Assembly: GCA_019359175.1 (NCBI GenBank)
Contig: JAHHHU010000022.1
Coordinates: forward strand, 1 to 64,000
Origin: Phormidium tanganyikae FI6-MK23
Lineage (GTDB): Bacteria > Cyanobacteriota > Cyanobacteriia > Leptolyngbyales > Leptolyngbyaceae
Reading direction: 5' to 3'
Length of the DNA stretch: 64,000 bases
Part shown: positions 1 through 6,302 of the stretch, one piece after another
Layout: each line of letters begins with the position of its first letter
Numbering within the stretch: the stretch's first letter is position 1
Notes under the pieces: generated by a model
What the model was told of the DNA's origin: nothing
Database searches by the model: none
What the model saw: the letters and a program-made list of their open reading frames with translations, nothing else
Made by a program: the position numbers and the translations under genes

Positions 1-155
<155 letters not shown>

Positions 156-180
156 GAAGCGAAGTCTTTCTGATTCCATT

Positions 181-211
181 AGCTCCTACCTCTTTGGTGG
201 GAGCTTTATTT
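181..211 (+). terminator. Terminator of psbD
   Basis: A 10-bp stem (181-190 with 196-205, one G-T pair, TCTTT loop) is followed by TTATTT. It lies 25 bases after the psbD stop codon. Confidence 0.7.
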
Positions 212-216
212 AATGC

Positions 217-247
217 TTGACACTTTCTCGAATGGGTATGCTAGATT
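217..247 (+). promoter_or_regulatory. Candidate promoter of a short transcript
   Basis: A perfect -35 box TTGACA (217-222) is followed after 19 bases by TAGATT (242-247), directly preceded by TGC, an extended -10 element. The spacing is longer than the ideal 17. It sits just after the psbD terminator and upstream of a small ORF with a strong ribosome binding site. Confidence 0.45.
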
Positions 248-331
248 GAATTACAGATGAAGGAATTCGATGGATTCCGAGTCTGTAAACCCTTTGAAAC
301 TTATCCACTTAGGACATAGGAGGTGATGCCC

Positions 332-403
332 ATGCCAGATAGTAGTATACGCTTGGGTCGTCAGGTTAGAGTCAATCGGCTGCGTGCCGGGGCTGTTCTC
401 TAA
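332..403 (+). CDS. Possible 23-aa basic peptide (small ORF or leader peptide)
   Basis: The ATG at 332 stands 8 bases after AGGAGG (318-323), one of the strongest Shine-Dalgarno sequences in the window; an in-frame ATG at 326 is too close to it. The ORF encodes 23 residues beginning MPDSSIRLGRQ and ending LRAGAVL, with five arginines, no cysteine and no membrane segment. It lies between a candidate promoter (217-247) and a long hairpin terminator (512-575), so it could be its own small gene. I do not recognise a family. It could also be a leader peptide controlling the porin downstream, or a chance ORF in an untranslated RNA. Confidence 0.4.
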   Translation: MPDSSIRLGRQVRVNRLRAGAVL

Positions 404-511
404 CAGTTATTTCAGACCTTTTGTAAGCAATTGTCCGTACAATTCTTCGATTACTGGACTAACACGGAGTTCCTTCCGGCAGTCTGGTTTCTAAACTGAA
501 GACCCGCTAGA

Positions 512-575
512 CCGCTCTTGTTCTTGAAAGTTGGATTTGTCCAGCCTTCGCTTGAACAAGAGCGGATGGTTTTTA
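512..575 (+). terminator. Long hairpin terminator or attenuator
   Basis: A perfect 12-bp stem (512-523 with 554-565) encloses a 30-base loop with its own weak 5-bp stem. It is followed by ATGGTTTTT. It could end the short transcript containing the 23-aa ORF, or act as an attenuator in the long leader of the porin gene that begins at 897. Confidence 0.6.
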
Positions 576-699
576 AAGAGAGTTTTTACGATCGCTCTTC
601 TAAAGAAGTACGTCTGTAGATAGAGGAGTCTAAATATCGAGTGAGGCAATCTGTACTCGTATTGGGTACTCTATCAATTGAATTGCTAGCGGCTCCTAT

Positions 700-891
700 A
701 TGAGTCTTTTAATGAGATTCAGACAGTTTGAGAATTGGCACACTTTTGGGGTGTCACCTTTCGACTCTAGCAGGTACACTAAGTTGCAAGCGGAAAATTC
801 GTTCAGCGAACTTAACCGCGATTCTGATGATTTTGATTTTGATATAGAAGGCTCCGCTAGTCGTTCTATCAAAAGGTGTGAGGAGAACTAA
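700..891 (+). CDS. Doubtful 63-aa ORF just upstream of the porin
   Basis: An ATG-initiated frame of 63 codons ends 5 bases before the porin start. The product is rich in Ser, Asp, Phe and Arg, and has no signal peptide or recognisable motif. No clear ribosome binding site precedes it, and its last codons contain the GAGGAG that probably serves the porin. It may simply be part of the porin leader. Confidence 0.2.
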   Translation: MSLLMRFRQFENWHTFGVSPFDSSRYTKLQAENSFSELNRDSDDFDFDIEGSASRSIKRCEEN

Positions 892-896
892 ACACA

Positions 897-2795
897 ATGC
901 GTAAGATTTTATTGAACTCTTTGTTCACAAGCCCTGCTCTCTTAGGTGCAGCGTTGATGATGTCTTCTTCCGCGTTTGCGGCTCAGAAGACCGAAGTTGC
1001 CGGATTGCCTGCTCTTGAAGTCGGAACTCAGTCAAAAGCGATCGCGCCTCTCGCAGAAGTGAAGACACTCGCGGATGTGAAATCGCTCAGTACCGAGAAA
1101 ACTGCTGAAGCAGTCAAACCCCAAGTACAAGTGGCGGCAGAATTCAGCCCCGCTAAATCTGTAGTCGTAAATGAGCCAGTAAAAGTTGCCCAAGCTGCAA
1201 CTGAAGCTCCAACGACTCCCAGCGTTGATTCTTTGAACCAAATCAACCGTTACAGTCGTGAAGGGCAAGGAGCAAACGCTTCCAACGCTCAAGTCACCTC
1301 GGTATCGCAGCTTTCAGATGTGCGTCCCACTGACTGGGCGTTCCAAGCACTGCAATCCTTGGTTGAGCGCTATGGCTGTATCGCGGGTTATCCCGATCGG
1401 ACGTATCGTGGAAACCGCGCTTTGACTCGTTATGAGTTCGCGGCTGGTTTGAATGCGTGTCTCGATCGAGTGAACGAACTGATCGCCGCTTCAACCGCAG
1501 ACTTGGTGAAGAAAGAAGACCTCGCAACCTTGCAAAAACTGCAAGAGCAATTCGCGGCTGAACTCGCTACCCTACGCGGACGAGTCGATGCCCTCGAAGC
1601 TCGCACCACGACTTTAGAGAAGCAGCAATTCTCCACCACAACAAAACTCGCGGGTGAAGTCGTTTTCGCGCTGACCGATGAATTCGGCGTTCGTGGAACT
1701 GGCGGCAACAATACCGTCTTCCAAAACCGGGTTCGTTTGGCACTCAACACCAGCTTCACTGGGAAGGACTTGTTAGTCACCCGGATTGCAGCAGGTAATG
1801 CAGAGGGCTTCACCCTTCCTGCGGGTAGTGGTGCTGAGGGCGCTCAAACCTTCAACTTCGGCAACACGGATGGCAACCGAGGCTTTATCGACTGGGTTGC
1901 TTACTACTTCCCAGTTGGCGAAAAGCTACGATTCTATGTTCCTGCCTTTGCTGGTTTGCATTACGACTATGCGCCGACCATTAGCCCTGCCCTTGATGCG
2001 GCTGATGGTGGCACAGGCCCGCTCTCGGTGTTCGCTCAACGCAACCCGATCTACTTGATTGGTGGTGGTGCGGGTGTCGGTGCAAATTTCAACCTCAACA
2101 ACGCCTTCCAAATCAGTGCAGGTTATCTTGCTGACAACTCAGGCACTGGCTTTGTCGGTGGTGCAAACAATCCGGGACAAAGAGGCGGCGTATTCAATGG
2201 TAGCTACAGCGCCTTAGCGCAGCTCACCTTCAATGCGAGTGATGCACTGCAGATTGGTTTGACTTACGTCAACGCTTACCGTAGCCAAGGCGCTATCTTC
2301 GATACAGGTTTCGGCAGTCCTACTTCGGGTACGCGGTTTGCGAACCAAGGTGGTGTCACTGGACTAAATGCACTCGGAAGCACCACAAGCGCACAAGTTA
2401 ACGCTTATGGTGCCTCGGTTGCGTTCAAGCTGAGTCCGCAATTCGTGATCAACGGCTTTGCTTCCTACGTCAACGCAGATTTTGTGGATGATGGTGCTGG
2501 AACTCGCAGCATTTGGACGTACGGTGTGGGTGTTGCTTTCCCTGATTTTGGTAAGAAGGGCAACTTGTTGGGCTTCATGGCGGGTGCTGAACCTTACCTG
2601 AGCAACCCGAGTGCTGCTCAACGCGCGGCTGGTGTAGGCAACTCGATCCCGCTGCATCTTGAAGGCTTCTATAAGTATCAATTGACCGATAACATCTCGA
2701 TCACGCCGGGTGTGATTTGGGTGGTTAATCCTGGTCAAAATACCAACAACGATGACATTGTGATTGGTACCCTGAGAACAACGTTTACGTTCTAA
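897..2795 (+). CDS. SLH-domain outer-membrane porin (OprB / iron-uptake porin type)
   Basis: A 632-residue cyanobacterial outer-membrane porin of the SomA/Slr1841 kind, allowing passage of small solutes or inorganic ions across the outer membrane. Residues 1-28 form a signal peptide ending SSSAFA. Residues 29-130 are a low-complexity Ala/Val/Lys/Pro linker. An SLH domain follows at about 136-195 (VRPTDWAFQAL, GYPDRTYRGNRALTRYEFAA) and should bind peptidoglycan-linked polymer. A coiled coil lies at about 200-245. The remainder is a beta-barrel rich in Gly/Asn/Tyr, ending in Phe as barrel proteins do. GAGGAG lies 12 bases before the ATG. A fragment of a related gene lies at 22195-22425. Confidence 0.92.
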   Translation: MRKILLNSLFTSPALLGAALMMSSSAFAAQKTEVAGLPALEVGTQSKAIAPLAEVKTLADVKSLSTEKTAEAVKPQVQVAAEFSPAKSVVVNEPVKVAQAATEAPTTPSVDSLNQINRYSREGQGANASNAQVTSVSQLSDVRPTDWAFQALQSLVERYGCIAGYPDRTYRGNRALTRYEFAAGLNACLDRVNELIAASTADLVKKEDLATLQKLQEQFAAELATLRGRVDALEARTTTLEKQQFSTTTKLAGEVVFALTDEFGVRGTGGNNTVFQNRVRLALNTSFTGKDLLVTRIAAGNAEGFTLPAGSGAEGAQTFNFGNTDGNRGFIDWVAYYFPVGEKLRFYVPAFAGLHYDYAPTISPALDAADGGTGPLSVFAQRNPIYLIGGGAGVGANFNLNNAFQISAGYLADNSGTGFVGGANNPGQRGGVFNGSYSALAQLTFNASDALQIGLTYVNAYRSQGAIFDTGFGSPTSGTRFANQGGVTGLNALGSTTSAQVNAYGASVAFKLSPQFVINGFASYVNADFVDDGAGTRSIWTYGVGVAFPDFGKKGNLLGFMAGAEPYLSNPSAAQRAAGVGNSIPLHLEGFYKYQLTDNISITPGVIWVVNPGQNTNNDDIVIGTLRTTFTF

Positions 2796-2801
2796 CGTAA
2801 A

Positions 2802-2839
2802 CCGAAAGCTTCACCTATTCTATTGAGTGAAGCTTTCGG
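2802..2839 (+). terminator. Hairpin 6 bases after the porin stop
   Basis: A perfect 13-bp stem (2802-2814 with 2827-2839) with a 12-base loop. No T-run follows, so it may protect the mRNA 3' end rather than terminate. A true terminator follows at 2909-2940. Confidence 0.5.
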
Positions 2840-2908
2840 GAAAAGTTGCTCTGTTTGTGCTTCACTTTCCTGAGCAAGTCGTTTGTTTCAGTTTGGTAAG
2901 CCTCATAT

Positions 2909-2940
2909 TAAAACCTGCCGGTTCGGCAGGTTTTTTGTTT
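2909..2940 (+). terminator. Rho-independent terminator of the porin gene
   Basis: AAACCTGCCG (2911-2920) pairs with CGGCAGGTTT (2924-2933) around a 3-base loop, followed by TTTTTTGTTTT. Confidence 0.85.
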
Positions 2941-3044
2941 TGCCGTCTATAAGAAGTTAGACATTCAGACAAAACCTCAGCATGAAGATTCGGAGAAGAG
3001 TTAAATTTATGCTTTTGCTATCGATATGAACTTGGAGAATGACA

Positions 3045-3239
3045 ATGGCAAAAGTGAATCCGCTCGAGGTGCAAAAACATTTGAAAGGGATCGATTATCC
3101 GGTTAATAAGGAAGATTTGATCAAGCACGCAGAAAAGAATGGGGCGGATGAAACATTACGATCGCTGTTGAATGAATTACCCGAAGATGAGTACGAAACG
3201 CCAACCGATGTGAACAAAGCGATCGGGAAAGTTGAATAA
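3045..3239 (+). CDS. DUF2795 domain protein
   Basis: A 64-residue soluble protein. The pattern of N-terminal VQKHLKGIDYPVNKEDLIKH, then an acidic middle (LLNELPEDEYETP) and a short helix ending VNKAIGK is typical of DUF2795, whose function is unknown. I chose ATG 3045 over ATG 3039 because GGAG at 3034-3037 is 7 bases from it and only 1 from the earlier ATG. The IS element begins 25 bases after the stop and separates the gene from a terminator now at 4254-4286. Confidence 0.8.
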   Translation: MAKVNPLEVQKHLKGIDYPVNKEDLIKHAEKNGADETLRSLLNELPEDEYETPTDVNKAIGKVE

Positions 3240-3264
3240 GTCGATCGTAAATAGACGTTATTTA

Positions 3265-4240
3265 ACCTAAGTTCGGGATAAGAATTGAGACAAGAAAGGG
3301 GCAAACCCGATAGGCTGAAAATGCTAAAATTCACGCCCAGTTTGCCCTCATGCTTAGTCTAGAAGAACTCTTTTGCTCCGTCGATGATTTCTGCCAAACC
3401 TTTGAGACGCAATGGCAGCAGCAAGTTTTAGGCTGTGGACTGAAACCTCGCAATCGAGCGCGTAACCTGAGCTTGAGCGAAATTATGACCATCTTGATTG
3501 CCTTTCATCAGTCGTGCTATCGCAACTTCAAAACCTACTATCAAGAGAAAGTACAGACCGAGTGGGCATCTGACTTTCCTGGATTGGTCAGCTACCAGCT
3601 CTTTATCGAATGGATTCCGAGCACGCTCGTGCCGATGTGCGCCTATTTGCGCTCCTGCTTTGGGGTGTGCAGTGGCATCAGCTTCATGGATTCCACGTCG
3701 CTGCGCGCTGTCAGAATCGCCGCATCGAGCGCAACAAGGTGTTTGAGCACGTCACTGCACGTGGCAAAACCTCGGTAGATTGGTTCTTCGGCTTCAAACT
3801 GCATCTCGTCGTCAATGACCGAGGTGAGTTGCTCAATATCGTGCTGACTTCGGGCAACACCGATGACCGCACTCCTGTTCCAAAGTTGTTACAGCAGTTG
3901 TTTGGCAAAGTGTTCGCCGACAAAGGCTACGTCTCGCAAAAGCTCGCCAAACAACTGCTCAACACCGCAGGCATTCAACTGATCACCAAACTCAAACGCA
4001 AGATGAAACAGCGATTGATGCCCCTCAACGACCGTTTGACCCTCCGTAAGCGCTCGATGATCGAAACGATCATCGACCAGTTGAAGAACATCTCACACAT
4101 TGAACATTCACGCCATCGTTCTCCAGTCAATTGCTTTGTCAATATTCTCGGCGGCTTAATTGCCTATTGCCATCAGCCAAAGAAGCCGTCGATTGCAATT
4201 GAACACAATCTCCTGTTTCCGGCTTAACCCGAACTCAGGT
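3265..4240 (+). mobile_element. IS982-family insertion sequence (976 bp)
   Basis: Ends are 18-bp inverted repeats with two mismatches: left ACCTAAGTTCGGGATAAG (3265-3282) and right (complement) ACCTGAGTTCGGGTTAAG (4223-4240). A 6-bp direct repeat TATTTA flanks it at 3259-3264 and 4241-4246, which I read as the target-site duplication. It contains one transposase gene, broken by a frameshift. The intact duplication suggests a fairly recent insertion. Confidence 0.88.
3350..4227 (+). pseudogene. IS982-family transposase, frameshifted
   Basis: A DDE transposase of about 292 residues split over two frames. The first frame, from ATG 3350, gives the N-terminal helical part and the first catalytic block (SGISFMDSTSLR). 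The second continues with CQNRRIERNKVF, then GKTSVDWFFGFKLHL, the middle Asp block (VFADKGYVSQKLAKQL) and the C-terminal block RSMIETIIDQLKNISHIEH. The join is near 3705. A single missing base restores the usual four residues between DST and the Cys of CQNRRI. There is no A- or T-rich slippery run, and IS982 elements do not normally rely on frameshifting, so I read this as inactivation. Confidence 0.85.
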
Positions 4241-4253
4241 TATTTAGGAGCAG

Positions 4254-4286
4254 ACTGCATCGAATATATAAGATGCAGTTTTTTTT
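4254..4286 (+). terminator. Terminator, probably originally of the DUF2795 gene
   Basis: ACTGCATC (4254-4261) pairs with GATGCAGT (4272-4279), followed by a run of T to 4286. It lies 13 bases after the IS element. Without the insertion it would stand about 32 bases after the DUF2795 stop codon. Confidence 0.8.
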
Positions 4287-4303
4287 GAATCTATATATAA
4301 AAA

Positions 4304-4333
4304 TGAGCGTGAAGGATACATTTCCCACGCTCA
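4304..4333 (-). terminator. Terminator of the hli gene
   Basis: TGAGCGTG (4304-4311) pairs with CACGCTCA (4326-4333). On the minus strand the hairpin is followed by TTTTTATATA, and it lies 24 bases after the hli stop. Confidence 0.75.
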
Positions 4334-4356
4334 AATTGCTATTTTATCTGTGACTA

Positions 4357-4557
4357 TTAACCAACTAAGTGCAGTAAATCGCGTACAACACTATATCCTG
4401 CTAAATCCCAAAGAAGATATGCCAGAAAACCAATCATTGCAAAACGTCCATTCCACAATTCAGCTTGGGGTGTCCAGCCGAAGAGGAATGAGTTGCGGTC
4501 TTTGCCATTGTAGGCAGTAGAAAGAGGTAGATCGGTCGTGCTAGGAGGAGTTTGCAT
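4357..4557 (-). CDS. High-light-inducible protein (Hli/Scp, single-helix LHC-like)
   Basis: A 66-residue thylakoid protein with one membrane helix. The helix carries the chlorophyll-binding signature ELWNGRFAMIGF (about residues 33-44) found in Hli proteins and in helices I and III of plant LHC proteins. Such proteins bind chlorophyll and carotenoid, dissipate excess energy and protect chlorophyll biosynthesis and PSII assembly. The N-terminal 30 residues are soluble and Thr/Pro-rich. It is monocistronic. I did not find a clear HLR1 element upstream, so light induction is only expected from the family. Confidence 0.93.
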   Translation of the reverse strand: MQTPPSTTDLPLSTAYNGKDRNSFLFGWTPQAELWNGRFAMIGFLAYLLWDLAGYSVVRDLLHLVG

Positions 4558-5050
4558 AATCTAAAGTTCCAAACGCTTCATAATTCTTATATTACTGGTT
4601 GTTTTGCAGTTTGCTGTCTATCTAGAGAGGCAAGATACTTCCCTTTCTATTGATAGATACGAGTGAAATGTTTCGATTTACCGTAGGGGCGTATTTCAAG
4701 ACACCTATATTTTGTTAAATCGGATGCTTTCTATTTAGATTGAATTAAAAAGATACTGCAAAGTTCTAGATTTTTTGGCAAAAATGAGCCGATTTTAATT
4801 CAATTTGAAATCGTATTCAGCACTACGGTAATCTTGCTTAAATTATCGTAAGGTCAAGGCTACGATCGACAACAGATCAAACCTTTCAGGGAAAGCTTTT
4901 CAGCTACATCTTGGGATAGAGGTTATCGCAGAAGCAGAGCGTTACATTAACTGGAGTCTAATCATGTTTTGTAGCAATTTCGATTTTGCCTAGCATCTAT
5001 TACGCTGGGAGATTTCTATTTATTACCGTTTAGTAGTCAGGTTGTGGGGT
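4558..5050. other. Intergenic region between hli and the STAS gene
   Basis: About 490 bases, AT-rich, between divergent genes and presumably holding both promoters. I see no further gene, no clear terminator and no exact NtcA site. The closest promoter-like string for the STAS gene is too weak to call. Confidence 0.4.
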
Positions 5051-5380
5051 ATGGAATTATTAACTCGGACGATTCAGTTTCCAGAAACGTTGGATGACAA
5101 AGCAATCGCACAATTTCACAAAGAGGCAGAGCGTGCAATTTGTTCAGATGCCACTGTTATACTGGTGGATTTTGCGAAAGTTGAGTTTATGAGTAGTCCT
5201 GGTTTGATGGCGTTGGTGATTGCATTTAAGCGATCGCGTGAGGCAGGTAAGCCGATGCTGTTGCAATCGATTAATGAGCGAATCAGAATGCTTCTAGAAC
5301 TGACTGGAATGGAGCAGGTTTTTGAAATAGTGGAAACCTCAGAAGAAGAAAGTAAATTGCTTGCGACTGTTTCTAAGTGA
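5051..5380 (+). CDS. STAS-domain protein (anti-anti-sigma factor type)
   Basis: A 109-residue single STAS domain. The central block ILVDFAKVEFMSSPGLMAL (about residues 38-56) matches the phospho-acceptor loop of SpoIIAA/RsbV proteins (D-x-S-x-V-x-x-x-D-S-S-G), with serines present but Met in place of the usual Asp before them. Members act in partner-switching cascades by binding an anti-sigma kinase. No kinase or phosphatase gene is adjacent. ATG 5051 is used; an upstream in-frame TTG would add only three residues. Confidence 0.8.
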   Translation: MELLTRTIQFPETLDDKAIAQFHKEAERAICSDATVILVDFAKVEFMSSPGLMALVIAFKRSREAGKPMLLQSINERIRMLLELTGMEQVFEIVETSEEESKLLATVSK

Positions 5381-5397
5381 GGAAATATAAAAATATA

Positions 5398-5436
5398 AAA
5401 ATCCGGACTTGAAGCAATCAAATCCGGATTTTTATT
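5398..5436. terminator. Bidirectional terminator
   Basis: AAAATCCGGA (5398-5407) pairs with TCCGGATTTT (5423-5432), a 10-bp stem with A-rich and T-rich flanks. It lies between the convergent STAS and hydrolase genes. Confidence 0.85.
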
Positions 5437-5453
5437 TGTCGAATTTAGGTTAA

Positions 5454-6302
5454 TCAAATAAATTCGCGAATATATTGATTGACTAATTCGGGTTGTTCTT
5501 GCTGCACCCAATGGCTACAGTTTGGAATATATCGAATTTGAAAATCTCTTACATACTGCTCAGTTCCATAAGTCAGTTCTTTGCCCAATGCTGTGTCTTT
5601 TTCTCCCCAAATCATCAGCGTCGGCACATCCAAAACACTCCAACTTTTGCCAACAATTCCAGACTGAAAAGCATTTCGGTAATAGTTAATTGTTGAGGTT
5701 AAAGCACCTCGCTTTGCGATCGCATCTTTATACTGTTCAATGTCCGATCGAGTAAATGCGCTTTTATTCACTGCCATTCCTAAAAACGCGGATTCCAAGG
5801 CTTTGTAGTCGCCTAGCTGAATCAGGAATTCAGGTAAAACGGGAATCTGAAATAGGAAAATATACCAGCTTTTAAGAAGTTGCTGGGGTGTGGTTAAGCC
5901 CTGAGAGAATTTAGCAGGATGAGGAAGATTTAGAATGACCAACTTATCCAGCATATTCGGATAGGCGTAAGCAAAATTCCAAGCGATCGCGCCTCCCCAA
6001 TCGTGCCCGACAAGCGTACAGCGTTGATAGCCTAATCCTTCGATTACACCTTTCACATCTGCTACAAATTCAGACATTTTGTAGGCATCATTTCCAGTCG
6101 GTTTGTCGCTGTCGTTGTAGCCTCGGAGATCGATCGCAACGGCTTTATGATCCTTGGCGAATTCTGGAATTTGTTTGCGCCATGAATACCAAAATTCAGG
6201 AAAACCGTGCAGAAATAGGATCAACTCACCTTCGCCTTGGGTGACGTAATGAAGGTTAATTCCGTTTGTAAAAATGCGATCGTGCTTCCAAGTTTCGATC
6301 AT
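5454..6302 (-). CDS. Alpha/beta hydrolase, epoxide-hydrolase-like
   Basis: A 282-residue soluble alpha/beta hydrolase. The oxyanion motif HGFPEFW and the nucleophile elbow VGHDWGG, with Asp rather than Ser, are typical of epoxide hydrolases and haloalkane dehalogenases. The acid is in WGEKDTALG and the catalytic His in NCSHWVQQEQP near the C-terminus. Cap-domain tyrosines are present (SWYIF, NYYRNAF), favouring epoxide hydrolysis. The substrate is unknown. Its ATG overlaps the uvrA stop (ATGA at 6299-6302), so translation is probably coupled to uvrA. Confidence 0.85.
   Translation of the reverse strand: MIETWKHDRIFTNGINLHYVTQGEGELILFLHGFPEFWYSWRKQIPEFAKDHKAVAIDLRGYNDSDKPTGNDAYKMSEFVADVKGVIEGLGYQRCTLVGHDWGGAIAWNFAYAYPNMLDKLVILNLPHPAKFSQGLTTPQQLLKSWYIFLFQIPVLPEFLIQLGDYKALESAFLGMAVNKSAFTRSDIEQYKDAIAKRGALTSTINYYRNAFQSGIVGKSWSVLDVPTLMIWGEKDTALGKELTYGTEQYVRDFQIRYIPNCSHWVQQEQPELVNQYIREFI

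Noticed and set aside
5398-5436. The AAATCCGG dyad as an operator
   Set aside because: Its place between convergent genes and its A/T-rich flanks make a bidirectional terminator more likely.
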